A stretch of DNA of 64,000 nucleotides from Podospora pseudoanserina (GCF_035222485.1 NC_085920.1:4650001-4714000); one strand, 5' to 3'. Positions 1 to 12,399 are shown, numbered from the stretch's first letter. Notes: generated by a model not told the origin, from the letters alone. Numbers and translations: made by a program.

Positions 1-1270
1 CAAGTTTGTGGGATACTTTGCACCACTGAAAAGTCAGACATACCACGAATCCACCCAATCTAGAGGAGGCGGAGTTGGAAGGTTAGTTCTCTAATCTGAA
101 CGTCTTGTGGTAGGCATGGCTCATTCGAATCCAATTCCAGTATTCGCTCGATAGCTTGGAATCCCGTTGGAAGCCTTGTCGCAACTGGTTCGGCTGACAG
201 AACACTTCGTGTTTGTAAGCGATTCAGATATTACCTAGCCACCACCAGTCAAAGCTCACAAGCATGCTAGGGAATCCTGAAAAGCCCAATGCGCGGTTCT
301 CGACCGATTTAAAGGGTCATGCTGCAGGCATTGATAAAGTGGCCTTCAATCCCGTCAAGGATGCAGAACTTTGCAGTCTCAGCAAGGACGGTGTTGCCAA
401 GTTCTGGGATGTAAGAACGAAAGCCTGTGTGAACGAGGTCAAGGACCTTGGAGATGCACACGCCCTCGCCTGGGCCCCTGATGGGTCCTCACTTCTTGTA
501 GGAAACAGGGTGAGTTTACCAAATGACTTGTCACTGCAGCATGGACGACTGACTTGGCTTGAACGCAAACAGAGTGGCGGGCTTTTCCGAATCTCGCCAA
601 CCGAGTCCGCCATTCTTTCATCTCATCCACAGCCCGTTGAGGCGTACCAGATGTCCTTTTGTTGGTCGGGCAAGAAAGTCTTTCTCCCGACAAGGGAAGG
701 AAGTATCCGCATCTTGTCTTATCCTGAGCTGGAGCCGATTCTGCACGTCAACCATGCCGTCAAGCCTGGCGAGTCAGATGAGTTTATTCTCAAGGGCCAC
801 ACAGCCCCATGCCTGACGGCCGAACTGTCACCCACCGGAAAGTACCTTGCAACAGGAGGGGGGGACGCAATTATGTCTCTATTTGAGACCCAAGACTGGA
901 TCTGCAAGCGTACGAATACACGCATCGTCGGACCAGTAAAGAGCATCAGTATGACAACAAACCCCCCATCATGGCCTGTACATTCATGCTAATCTGATTA
1001 TAGGCTTCACGTTCGATGGTCGATATGTCGTCGGTGCCTGTGAAGACGGTATGGCAGTCTGTCACTTTTCTAAAATAGAAAACCTGATGCTAATTCGATC
1101 TTACAGGCCCTGGTTTGGATGTCACCCATACAGAGACAGGGGAGCATATTCACACGTTCAAAACAGCTGGACCTTGTCATGCCTTAGCGTGGGCGCCAAC
1201 TAGGTATTGTCTGGCCTATAGTGATCTGGGGATTCTACGCATCATTGGACTCGATGCGGATAGAAAATAA
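1..1270 (+). CDS. tex1: THO complex subunit Tex1/THOC3 (WD40 protein), 5' end outside window
   Basis: Nuclear WD40 beta-propeller protein of the THO/TREX complex, which couples transcription to mRNA packaging and export. Exons read as 1-81, 141-214, 271-509, 573-948, 1004-1048 and 1107-1270; all junctions keep frame and the introns have branch-point-like CTAAT/CTGAC motifs. The translation gives successive WD40 blades: ATGSADRTLRVW, then FSTDLKGHAAGIDKVAFNP with KFWDVRT, then a blade starting LKGHTAPCLTAELSP, and a last one ending WAPTRYCLAYSD. The joined text RTLRVWNPEKPNARFSTDL is characteristic of fungal Tex1. The intron at 510-572 is 63 bp and in frame, so it could be mistaken for coding sequence. 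Only the first few tens of residues and the start codon are missing. Identity is by family resemblance and is fairly secure. Confidence 0.85.
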
Positions 1271-3222
1271 GGGGCAATGGGCTGCCAGACGACGGCACAT
1301 AAATCAGCAGTGTGGTAAGCTGCTCCAGATTCAAGGCGAATGGTGCCCAGGCTTGTTGATAGGTCTAGCCCCTTGCGTTCGCTCATTCCAATAATTGCCG
1401 GGGGAGGCTCGGCATGGACACAAGCGAGCTTTCGGCCAGGTGTGGCCGTGACGGCAGGGCTATCAGCACGGTGCAAAATTACCCCGACTTGACGACCATT
1501 TTCAGGGACGGCTATGGGATCGCCATACATCGAGGTGGCTGTGCGATGGGCCCTGTCTGGGAGATACTTTTGAAGGCAAAAATATATATGCTAATGACGG
1601 AAACCACGTGGAAAAGATGTAAGTCCAGGCGAGACGGGTCGTGAAACCATGGCCCATGGGAGGAAGTTGTACATTGAAAACAGAGCTCATGTGGTACAGC
1701 TATCATGTATTGTTACGGACCACGCAGTATGGCAGGCCCCATACGCTAGCGAAATGCTTCCATCAATGAAGATAATGATTACAGCCTACTCTTTTACACT
1801 AACCTAGCAGTTGTGGACAGGAAAAGCCTTGTCCTCTTACCACTTTTTAAACTTCATAACCACAGTAACAAGGATTTTCTGAACTCAAGGGAATTAGTTA
1901 GCCAATCAGAGCGTCATCAGATAGAGGAAGATGCAGGGAAGGGTGTGGAATGGACAATCTGGCGGGCTGTGACTATTAATAATACTACCTACCATACAGG
2001 GTACAAAGGGATGCATCAGTGAGGCACAATTGGGTGCGTCTGACGCTTCACAACTCTCACAAATGCAGAACACAAACTGTGAAAATAAACTGTGTATACA
2101 ACAGACGGGAGGGTAGATAGGCTGGGAGAGATAAATGGGGCTGAAGCATAAATGTTTGCTCAAGTCGACCACCTAGGCCTGAATAGTCCAAGGGCCCGTG
2201 ATGTTTCTAAAAACGGTCTTCCATCGCAAGCCCGAGATGCAGGTGCTTGGCCGTTGGGATGATCGATTTGGCGGGCCCGTTGAGCTGTGCTGGTAGCGCA
2301 TCGTCAACGGAAACCTGGAAGGAGGGGTCATCATCAAACGGTAACGTGGGGATGGCAAGCTCTATCAAAAGGGTACCATGTGCTGTTTCTCCATTGGTCT
2401 GTCGTCGCTAGATGTGGGACACGACTGCGGCGCTGTTGCCTTGCGCACCAAAGGGAAAAGGGTTCTGTACATTTGCTTCATTTGGCTGCCACTGCTAGCT
2501 TTGCATCGCATCCATCTCATTTGCATGGTTGTGGGACTTTCAAACGGCCTGGAGAGAACTATACCGTGAACCTCTCCCAGGGTTCCAATTCCGACCGTGT
2601 CACTTCAGTGTGATTGGAAACTGTCCCGCGAATAGCACCTCGAAGGGCCGGACGGGGGCATCTGATACATTACATACCTCTCTCCTACCTACCCTTCATC
2701 TGCGCTCCATTAATTCCCTTACCGCTCTCTCTCACTTTCGACATCTCACAGCCCGAGTCAATCCTCGGTGTCCCTGGCTGCGTATTCCCCGTGTTGTTGC
2801 ACGACTTGCTCAACTACACCCCCTCGCCGCCAATTATTTACTAGCAAAGCCTCAAAAAAGCGGAACGTCGATCAGCTGAAAGTGCCAGGTCCCAAGGACG
2901 TGGACACGGCACCTTTGCCTTTTCCACCTTAATTACTTCCCCAACACCAACTCAACGAGTGCGCCGGACCTGCCGCGTTCTGCCGCAACCCAGCTCTTCG
3001 TCTTCTATGATAATCCCTCCGAGCACCGGATCTCAGTTGCGCTGTCACCGGAAGCGCTTGTGCACAGTGTTACTAATAGGCGATTGAGAGATACACAGTC
3101 CGGAGAATTCACATTGAACGCTCGCCTGGCCATACCATTGGAGCCCGCAGCCTGGGCAAAGGACCCCAACGACTTATACTCTACCAATTCCCACTTTTGG
3201 TTGCAAAGCAACGTGTTACACT
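1271..3222. other. Intergenic: tex1 3' flank and promoter/leader of the Zn2Cys6 gene
   Basis: No open frame here shows a recognisable domain or a convincing spliced model. Frames of about 75-115 codons occur on both strands but look random. The last few hundred bases before 3223 are pyrimidine-rich, as expected of a fungal promoter and 5' leader. Confidence 0.6.
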
Positions 3223-6153
3223 ATGTCGTCCTCTTCTTCAGCTACTCCTCCTGACACCATCATGTTGTCGGATCCCACTGCCGATATTGGAGACGCCGTC
3301 AATCGCATTGACGTACCAGCTGGAGGCAACTCAAGCGTCCCAAAGACGAAACGGCTGGCTTGTATGATATGCAGGAAAAGGAAGCTGAAGTGTGATGGCA
3401 TCAAACCTAGCTGCAGCACCTGCTCCCGTCTCGGGCACGCCTGTCAGTATGATGAAGTCAGGAGAAAGAGTGGGCCCAAGAGAGGCTATGTGAAGGCGCT
3501 GGAAGAACGATTGAGTATGCAGTCTTGGTTTCGGCGAACCCGGCCGACTGTTATGTCTATGAGACATGTGCTAATTCATGCCATGCAGAACAAGTTGAGA
3601 CCATGCTTAAGTCCCAGGAGGTCACGTCAACAAGTCCGGATGGAAGCAAAGCCATGCCCACATCTGTCGACAGCGGATCGAAGCAACAGCGCCCTATGAA
3701 CCAACGAGCCGCTGCGACGGCAAACTTCAATGTCACAGATCCCTCCATCGGGATCGCAAGCAGCCGGGACATGGATCGATGGCCATTTAACCCCGAGTCT
3801 CCGAACAGGGTCGACGAGTTCAACTTCAATAATAACATGATGGGGATGAGCGCAGTCGATGGAAACTTCACGTGGGAGATGATTGGGCTGGGGCTGGAAG
3901 AGCCATTACCTCCCCAAGAGACCATCGATGAACTGTAAGCTAAGACTGTATCCTGGTTATAGGAATCCTTCTCGCTAACGTTCTCCTAGCCACCAGATTT
4001 ACTTTGAAAAGATTCACCCTTCAGTACCCATGATTCACAAATACCGGTATCTGGCTGCTATGAACCTGTAGGTGGCCATCACTAAGCCAAGATTCGACAC
4101 ACGGCTGACAACTTGACAGCGCCCCTGCACAACGCCCGCCTGTCTGCCTCCGATATGCCATGTGGACATTGGCATGTTCCGTCACCGAAAAATATCAAAA
4201 TCTCAAGGACCTTTTCTACCAGAGGGCACGAAAATATGTTGAAGCGGATTACATCAAGGGGTACGGTGAACACATGATCTCGGTAGCTCATGCGCAAACG
4301 CATGTCCTTCTTTCGTCGTATGAGTTCAAGTGGATGTACTTTCCTCGAGCGTGGATGAGCACAGGTTCAGCTGTCCGGCTGTGTCAGATGTGAGTGGTGC
4401 CATGCATGATCGGGCTATGAGGTGTTAACAATGTACCAGGATTGGCCTCCACCGCCTGGATGGTGCTGGTCTGGATGTGAAGCAGTGCCTTCCACCAGCT
4501 CGTGACTGGACAGAGCGGGAAGAAAGGAGGAGGACATTCTGGATGGTTTTCTGCCAAGATCGATATGCGAGTATCGGCACAGGGTGGCCTATGACTATTG
4601 ACGAAAAGGACATCCTGACGAACCTCCCATCATCAGACGAAGCGTTCGAACATAGTCGCCCCGAACAAACGCCATCCCTCGCAAACGCCATGAGCCCTCA
4701 AGGTGCCGGGAAACTCACGGCTTTTGGCGGCATTGTTCTTTTGGCTTGTTTATTTGGTCGCAACCTCGTACACCTCCATCGTCCAGATGCAGACGAGCGC
4801 GACCACGACCTCAATGGCGACTTTTGGAAGAGACATCGTCAGCTGGACAACATTCTACTCAACACCTCTCTATGTCTGCCTTCCCAGCTCAAACTGCCAA
4901 ACGGCTTGACGAACCCCAATATTGTCTTCATGAACATGTGCATACACACCTCCACCATTTGCCTTCACCAGGCTGCCATCTTCAAGGCAGACAAGAACAG
5001 GTTACCAAACTCGGTGAGCTCGGAAAGCAAAGTCCGTTGCATCACATCAGCCAACGAGATCGCAAGCATAATGAGAATGATATCTCATCTCGACTTGTCC
5101 GCGGTACGGCATTTCTTCAAGTTTTCCAAGGTTTTATCATTGCTGACGTCTGTCCAGATGAACCCCTTTATATCTTTCTGTCTTTACGTCTCAGCTCGGG
5201 TGTTTGTACAGTATCTCAAGAGCAGGCCCGACGACAGCCAAACCGCCGACTCGTTACGCTTCCTTCTTGCGGCCATGAGTGCCCTCAAAAAACGAAACCC
5301 TCTGACAGAATCCTTCCTGGTTCAGTTGGACGTGGACCTAGAAGCCCTTGGTGTGCGAATTCCAAAACTGAAGAGCGCTTTTCCACGAAGCACCGATAGT
5401 GTATGTCGCTTCCATCTACCTTGTTCAAGCATATAAATTTCTAACATCCTTTTGCAGCCGGGTCCGTCAAGGAATCCACATTCGAGCCAACTCAACCGCG
5501 TTTGCGAGGAAGCGACCAGGAATGGTGTACCCTACACCAACGAATGCCACTTCTTGAAGGGCATGGGCGACGACGGCAACCCAGCAAACGCACCTGACAT
5601 CGTCGAAGCCGACCCCCCGAACCCAAACATCTCTGGCTTCCCAGCGACAGAGCCAGCCAACCTCCCAACACGCGAACGTGCCCAGGCTCCCTATTTACCA
5701 GCACAGGGACTAATGCCACACAGCTATCCAGAATATGGTGCCCCAGAAATAGACCCAGGCAACAACGACATATCCGGCACACCACCCAGCGGCGGGCAGT
5801 CAAGCCGACTAACGCCCAATTCGAGCACCGCATCCGAGACGCTTTCTAATCTGACGCCTGGGGGGAATACGTTCGAGACGACAAGTCCGCCTACATCGCT
5901 GAAGAATCTGATGAATATGCCGGGGACTACAACGCAGGGAGAGATGGGGGCGAATAATGCTGGTTTCAATTTCAACGACCCGCCTTTTGTGTTGGGCTCT
6001 GGGGTGTCGGAGTATCCTGTGCCGAGCGGATGGGGAGGGGCGGGGGACATGTCTGTGCAGGCGGGGATGACGCCGGGGACGGAGAGAATGCTGCAGTCGA
6101 TGATGGCCGGGTCGATAGATGCTATGGATATGGGGTGGGATCCGAATACGTAG
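3223..6153 (+). CDS. Zn(II)2Cys6 fungal transcription factor
   Basis: Nuclear DNA-binding regulator of 862 residues. Exons: 3223-3514, 3589-3934, 3990-4067, 4120-4389, 4440-5103, 5158-5400, 5458-6153; total length divides by three. The binuclear zinc cluster is at C47, C50, C57, C64, C67 and C74 (C-X2-C-X6-C-X6-C-X2-C-X6-C). It is followed by a basic linker (RRKSGPKRGYVKALEERL) and a short coiled coil (KQVETMLKSQ). The middle homology region of the fungal-specific TF domain is clear, with RDWTEREERRRTFWMVF and MNPFISFCLYVSARVFVQYL. The C-terminus is Pro/Ser/Gly/Met-rich, as in activation domains. The 54-bp in-frame intron 5104-5157 is inferred from its GT, GCTGAC and CAG signals and from better continuity into MNPFISFC. 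Target genes cannot be read from sequence; a ClrB/CLR-2-like sugar regulator is possible but unproven. Confidence 0.88.
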
Positions 6154-6799
6154 GTTGGGTCTTGGTTGCTATCTATTCATGAAAGAGGGTTACAAACTTG
6201 GTGTTCTGGAGGCTTCACTGTTGATACACATTACATGTTCAAGTCGATAACACGATATCACTCATGGGGATGGCAGCGATTGCAGCTGGTTAAATATATC
6301 TCTCGGCTTTTGATTTCAAGAATATTATGACATATCCCAATTTGTAGACAGACTGTCATGAGAAATTGTAAATCACAAACAATCCTTGATTGATAGAAAC
6401 GGGTTAGCAGTCCCGTCCATTATTGAGAGCTCTTGAGTTACAATACCTTTGTCGATATCACTCAATGAATGAACCACCATATCAAACTGCTCCCGTGAGC
6501 CACATGTCAAGGCTTATGTGGCCACTGTCATTAAGGCTGGCAACTCAATCAAGATTCTAGATCATGTTATGCTTGCTGGTGGTTCAGCTGAGGGGAATGC
6601 AGTGTCAAGTTGGACAAGCCAGCTCAGTTACACTGCCACACACCATCATTACTATCCCGTCCGTTCATAATTAGTAGCATAAGGATAATCCCAAAAAGTG
6701 CCCTGAGCCCACAGTATCAACATTTCCCAGAACAAGTACGAAAATAGACACAAAAGCCCAAGCTGAGACCACCACATCCCCTGATTATTCTCCCCTCGC
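6154..6799. other. Intergenic between convergent genes
   Basis: Shared 3' flank of the Zn2Cys6 gene and the transporter. It is moderately AT-rich, holds no credible coding frame, and should carry both polyadenylation regions. Confidence 0.6.
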
Positions 6800-9376
6800 T
6801 CACCTAGCCGGTAGCTCAATGGTGTCATTCACAACATTGACAACACCGCCACCCCGTCGAAAATGATTAGCGTTCCCTCCCCTGAGGGGATACTGCCCCC
6901 CTATCGCCCCCTCCATCACCGCTTCGTTCCCATCCGAGTGTTTCCTCCCCTTCCCAACCCGAAACCGAACCTTGTCCCTCATCACCGCCCACTTATTCCT
7001 CACCCCAAAGACCTGGCCCTCCGCAACCGCACCCGGATACCCCCCTCCCAATTCTTCCAGACTTTTTGTCTCTAGTCTCCTCTTCAGTTTCCCGTCTGGG
7101 GTGCTGTCATGGACGACGCGCTGCACATCAGGCAGATACGCCCATGAATAGAGCGCTCCCAAGGCCATAAAGGTTGCAAACAGCAAAAAGACAAGCCCTT
7201 GTCTCGTTGTGGATTTGTAGCCCGCGTTGATGCCGTACACGATGAGCACCGCGACGATGGAGCCGACCTTTCCTGCTGCGGCTGAAATTCCGTGACTTTT
7301 GGACACCATACTGTCAGATTTACCTACCCACTGGGTTGAAAGTGAAGTCGAACAAAAACTTACCAAGTACACCGATAACACGTCGGGAAAATTTCGGCCG
7401 GGATGATAAAGGTAAGTGTATTCGCCCCTAAACCGGTCAGTCTCTCTCTCTCTCCCTCTGTCTCTCTGTCTCTCCGTCTGTCTGCCCCACAAATAGCTAA
7501 AAAAAACATGGACGAAGAAGAAGGGGGCTCACCAAAATTAAACATGAAATGACAAATCGCCACGCATACCACCGTCCCCCAACTCCTCTCCGTGTGCGCC
7601 ACCCCATAGTACAGCCCCCCCGTCACCAGGAACAACACCGTCAGCACCCCAAAGCTAGCCGTCAACCACTCCCTCCTCGGTATCCTGTTCGCAAACACGA
7701 CAAAGCACGCGCTCCCCGCTATCGAAGCGAGGGACACGGTTAACAAATACTGCTTCGTCTGCTCGATCAACGTCTCATAGATAGTATTGCACGGCTTTGT
7801 GGCGTCTGTCTGCCAGGTGGGCAGCCCGCTCCCGGCAGCCCAGGATGGCACAGCTGACCCGGGTGTGTTCCAACATTCGAGATCAGCGGTGATGCTCACC
7901 GCGTCGGTGGTGGCCCAGAGGTCAGACAGCGTGCCGCGGTTGTCGAGCGAGAAGCCATAGAACGAAACGTCGAGGTAGAACCACGTCATGGAGGTTCCTA
8001 GGAGGTAGTACCAGTTCTTGTCGCGGATGAAAAAGTTGTAGAGGTCCGACATGGAGAACTGCAGAGAGGTGGCGGGTTCATCGGGCTCTGGCCGACTGGC
8101 GGGGAGGGTCAAGGTGCCGCCCCCGTTGGCAATTGTCTGAACCGTGTGGCCGTTGGAAGAGGGGAAGCCGTTGCTGTTGTTTTCGTTCCCGGGGGCTCCG
8201 TAGACCCGTTGGGTGTCCCTGAAGGCGTTGCCGGGCTTGTTTTTTACTTCGAGGGTGTACAGCCCGCAATCGTACAGAAAGAAGCGGAAGATGATGGCCA
8301 AGATGGCGGGGACGGCGCCAGATCCGATGACTATACGCCAGATGCCATCGATTATTGTCTTGCACTCTTCTTCGTTGCGGGTATCGATTCCGCATTGCAG
8401 TTCGTGCAGCCTGTGGGCTCTGTTCTCGCCTAACAGGACGAACAATCCCACCAGCTGGGCTAGAGCCTGGCCGACCGGTTGCATGAGAAATACTGACGAC
8501 AGCATTGTTGTTCTTGAGGAGGTGCTTGACCACTCTGATGTTATCACTGCCGACAAGGGGTATTCGGCGCCGATACCTGGGAACGAGGTTAGAAATCAGG
8601 TGTGGTTCAGGGGGTATCTAGGGCATCTTACCAATACCCATCACAAACCGCCACTACACACACACTTGCATTAGAGTTATTCAGCTTATCCAGAGCGACG
8701 GTTGCTTCAACTTACAAAAGTAAACAAAGCCAGAAACGAAATATCCCCATAACCTGTGCTCGTTGTGGCGACCCCTATAGTCGAGACGATCACGAGCACA
8801 AGCTCAATTCCGTACAATCTCGTCCTCCCATATTTATCGGCAAGATAGCCGAACAACAGTTGACCGACCACAGACCTAATTACAAGACATGTCAGCAAAC
8901 GCGAGCGTGTTATCACACAATCGAAATCATTTACCCAAACAGCGTGAAAAAGTTGATGATCAACCCACACCATCTCTCATGAGGAAAGTACACAAATGAC
9001 AGAGAGGCGAGAATGACATTGGTCGCGAAGAGGTTGTATCTAAATTGCCACAAAAAAAATGTTAGAAAAATCGGCGGCGCGTCGTGGGTGAGAGATGAGC
9101 GAGTGTAAGACGCACGAATCAGTAAGAAAACCCGAAGCTGCCACCCCCCAGATCCGAAGATTCCACGAGTTCAAATCCAATTCATACCGAAGCTGCTGGC
9201 GATCCTGTGTGGGGGAGAGTTGTTTACAGTTGTCAGCCCATGGTCATGTTCATGGCCCAAAACATACAGGAAAAAGTTCCCACCTGAAGGTCTCGTGGCG
9301 GCAGCCCTGAGCTGTCCCCACCCAGATACCCTCTGTTCCTCTTCCGTTCGGGATCGGGATACATACGGCCAGTCAT
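6800..9376 (-). CDS. MFS transporter, phosphate:H+ symporter (PHS/Pho84-Git1) type
   Basis: Plasma-membrane major facilitator of 690 residues. Exons in coding order: 9376-9284, 9204-9116, 9039-8935, 8875-8716, 8653-8632 (22 nt), 8576-7533, 7427-7364, 7295-6800; every junction keeps frame. After a hydrophilic N-terminus comes GFLTDSYNLFATNVI, matching the first helix of PHS transporters. Then come GYLADKYGRTRLYG (the loop 2-3 MFS signature), WRFVMGIGIGAEYPLSAVI, QPVGQALAQLVG, and in the C-terminal half FIIPAEIFPTCYRCTCHGIS and GKVGSIVAVLIVYGIN. A long central hydrophilic loop and a cysteine-containing insert near TADLECWNTPG are notable. Substrate is inferred at family level only: inorganic phosphate or a phosphodiester such as glycerophosphoinositol. 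The ATG at 9376 is the first giving a coherent exon. Confidence 0.85.
7428..7532 (-). other. Intron of the transporter with a purine repeat tract
   Basis: This 105-bp intron contains a (GA)n/GACA-rich run on the coding strand (plus-strand TCTC repeats at about 7440-7486) directly before the branch-point-like GACTGAC and the TTTAG acceptor. There is no normal polypyrimidine tract. Confidence 0.7.
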
Positions 9377-10262
9377 CGGGACAAGTGTGCTCGAGGCTCA
9401 AAAACACTTTTTCTCGCCGCTAGTCGCTCATGGTGTTGAGAAAGCGATAAAGATGAGGGACTGGGGCAGCAGACAGCAAGCATCTGTCCATGATAAAAAC
9501 AGAAGCTTGGCTAACATGGTCGTTTCAAAATCGGGATGGCGTCCCAGGTGTGCCAATTACTACCAGGCTTCTTCTAGCCTCAGACATAAGGGGGTACGTA
9601 TTCCATCAACCCAGCCCAACCCGGAGGAGTGTGGGTGGTGATTAATTACTGACTGAGTAGGTGGGGAAGGGGAAGCTAAAGTGAACTGAGGCTTGGCCTC
9701 TTCCAGACCCCTGGACTCCTTCCGACCCCCAACTACAGCAACTGCAGAGGGAGAAAGGACTCTTCACCCCGCATGCTATGTAGGTGGCTTGACCAGGCTA
9801 CAGTGTTGTTCAGAGGGATGGCCTATCTACAGGTTCGGCGCCCAATCTGGAAAGCCAGTTCTGCCGGTATTGTCGTTCGGTGTGAGGAGAGAACATGAGA
9901 AAGTGAGGTGGTTGATGGCATGTTGGGTGTGACAGCGGCATGTCTTTCGCCAAGCGATTTCGACAAGCGGGATGTGAACTTGGCACACATAAGGGATTGG
10001 CCTGCAAGCACACCAATGACATCTCTTAAACAGAGCTCGCAGTGCCCTTCGGAAGCCCCATTGGCTGAGTCAATTCAATGACACTGTGGGGCACCGGACT
10101 TCTCAGGATGCATAGCATGATGGTAGAGAACTGGTAGATTTATGGGTATTGTACTGTGTCTCAAGGCTCTACGTAAATTAGTTGACAAGGTCAAGTCATT
10201 GTTCAAGTTGCTCTTTCGCACTGTAGCCGTCGACACCTAGCGATAAATTCAGAGTATCGTCG
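9377..10262. other. Intergenic: transporter promoter and 3' flank of the HTH/polyQ gene
   Basis: No coding frame with recognisable similarity. It should hold the transporter's promoter and the 3' end of the neighbouring minus-strand gene. Confidence 0.55.
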
Positions 10263-11279
10263 TTACCTGACTTCGAACCTTGGGGCGTTGGTGCCGCGAT
10301 AGGTGTTTCCAGGCGCCAAAAACTGGTGTTGCTGCTGCTGCTGTTGTGGCTGTGTTGTGTTGTGAATCTGGTGTTGCTGTTGTTGCTGAGGTGGGAGTGG
10401 GTGCTGATACTGATGGTGAAGCTGGTGATATGGTTGTGTGTGTTGTTGCCGAGGCTGTTGTTGCGGTCGTTGTTGCAGTTGTGGCAGTGGCTGTTGCTGA
10501 CTGTTTTGCGGTTGGACAGCTTGCTGTTGAGCATCCCCTTGGAGCTGGAAAGGCGAGTCTTGTCGAAGAGGCGACACACCCATAGAACCAGACTCGCTGC
10601 TTGACTTGTCATCGGTTGCGGTGATGGGGCCAACACTCTGTTCATGCGCCTGTTCTTGACGTTGCTCATCGGCCTGCGTTTGCTGTTGAATCTCAAACGC
10701 GATGGAACGCCCCTCAGCTTCTCGCTCCTTCCTCGATTTGATGCGAGCACACCGGCCTATTCTTCTCATGGTCCCATAGGCCTTTTTGAGCTTTCTGCTG
10801 ATGGTCGGGAGACTGACTTCGAGGCCAGTTGTTGTCTTCAGATACAACTGCATGTCATCAAGAAGGGCATCTGGATGGTCTTTGTGCCAAGCCAACAGCT
10901 TCTAGAATTGCCTGTTAGGAACGATGGTGGAGACAATCAGGCATGGGACTGTTCATCATACCTCGAGGTGGTGCTCCTTGAACTTCTCGGCATTTTTGCT
11001 GACATCCTTGTGTTTGGCCAACTGGCCAGTTTGGATATATTCAGCTCGACGACGACGCACCGTCCGTTCATCCACACCCATCACCCACGCGATCTCATGG
11101 TTGGTGAGTTTGGATATCTGGAGGAGCTTGGTAAGGATGGCTCGATGGTCATCGCTGTTGACAGACACGTCAGCAACTCCAAACGAGAAGTCACGCGGTA
11201 TCAGAGTTTGTAGGGGCACAGGGGAAGAGAAAGGAAGTCCAGGTAAAGTGCGGTCCTACGAGATTCTTTTGCCAGTCAT
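10263..11279 (-). CDS. Transposase-type double HTH protein with polyglutamine tail
   Basis: Predicted nuclear DNA-binding protein of 283 residues. Exons in coding order: 11279-11260, 11154-10962, 10901-10263; introns of 105 and 60 bp have normal signals. The start MTGKRISDDHRAIL spans the first junction. Residues 8-50 form a first helix-turn-helix (LTNHEIAWVMGVDERTVRRR). Residues 66-115 form a second (HHLEKLLAWHKDHPDALLDD, then SLPTISRKLKKAYG). This PAX-like two-HTH layout is the DNA-binding half of Tc1/mariner/IS630-type transposases. No DDE catalytic domain follows. Instead there is a basic segment (residues 116-135) and then, from about 143 to 270, Gln/His/Pro-rich low complexity made of CAG-type codons. 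The intact frame and spliced structure argue for a working host gene rather than a decayed element. Function unknown; transcriptional regulator is inference. Confidence 0.75.
10320..10520 (-). repeat. Imperfect CAG/CAA trinucleotide repeat encoding polyQ
   Basis: Plus strand shows interrupted TGTTGC/CTG repeats. In the gene's frame they read as runs of up to six glutamines separated by His, Pro and Leu. Confidence 0.85.
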
Positions 11280-12399
11280 TGCGATGAAACAACGGGGGAT
11301 GGGGCTACTGTTTGATGTCTTTTTCAAATGGGTTGCCGATTGAATGTCGTTATGGCCCCAGGCTCAACTCCAGCAAAAAACTGAGTGGGCACCGGTCCTG
11401 CACCCCGGGCGTTAAACGGTCTTGGCTCTCTATGCAGATATGTACAGAGGGTTAGGGTTGTGCTCCGACAATCCTCTGGTTTCAACCTTTGGTCCCTTGC
11501 AGCTCTCTTGATGAATCCAGGTGGATCATCACAACACACTATCAACCTCGTGTATAAGAAGTAGCAAGGGTACTCGATAGCAGCTGACTACGTAAAGTCT
11601 AGCCTCTGTTGTTCCGGCGTGGGGGGTTGAGTTGCCATGAAGACATTCTTTTGTTTCCATCCGACTGATGCTAAATGATGCTCGTAGCCAAGGCCATCCA
11701 ACGCACTCCATGCATCTTTCATATTTTAGCCACACGTTGCATCGAACAAATCCCAGGCCCGTCTGCGAGCTCGTGGGCTGGCCCCTTGCGACCACTGCTC
11801 AGCATTCTGCCGCTATCGTCTGGTCCCCCAGCCCAATCAGCTTCACCCCACCAGCAAGCAGCACTGGCAACCCCCCCTCATTAGTTACGGATTACCTACA
11901 AGGTGGCAGGATGGCCGGTGATGTGCATGGACAGTTCCAGCCGCCGGCCTGGTTCCTGAAGCTTGAAGAACACAAGCACCGCCTAACCCCAAGTCCCCAT
12001 CTTAACACTACCTACCGATAGCTCAGACGAGGTCTCAGCCGCAATCACACCCTTCCTGTCGTACACACTTCCGCGACACTCTATCCCAGGCTCCCAGGCG
12101 TTACGAGACGACAGCCTCTTACGACATCGCCGTTGATATCAACAGCCGGATGGGCCCAGGTGGAGACTCATGTACATGCAGACTGAGACAGGCCTGATCC
12201 TTTATCATCTCCAAATTCGCTGACCGAGAGACACAACCTCCCATTCGGCTCCTCAACCCGAAACTGAGAACCGGAAAACCCATCCTTGAAGCTTGTCCCC
12301 CGATCTCGGGGCATTTGTAAACCGCCCTCACGTGAGGAGACGCTTGGTTGCTCTTTTTGCAGGAAAAGCATCAATCCTGGAACAGGCGCGTCCCCTACA
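11280..12399. other. Divergent intergenic promoter region
   Basis: Lies between the minus-strand HTH gene and the plus-strand unknown gene. It contains a telobox-like AGGGTTAGGGTTG at 11448-11460. No supported coding sequence. Confidence 0.55.

Noticed and set aside
1271-1700. Short frames after tex1 as extra exons or a separate gene
   Set aside because: The tex1 frame closes at 1270 after a complete last blade, and no splice-compatible continuation was found.
10196-10750. Alternative minus-strand frame overlapping the polyQ region
   Set aside because: It reads the CAG repeats as Asn/Ser/His in another frame; the HTH frame joins cleanly to upstream exons and is preferred.
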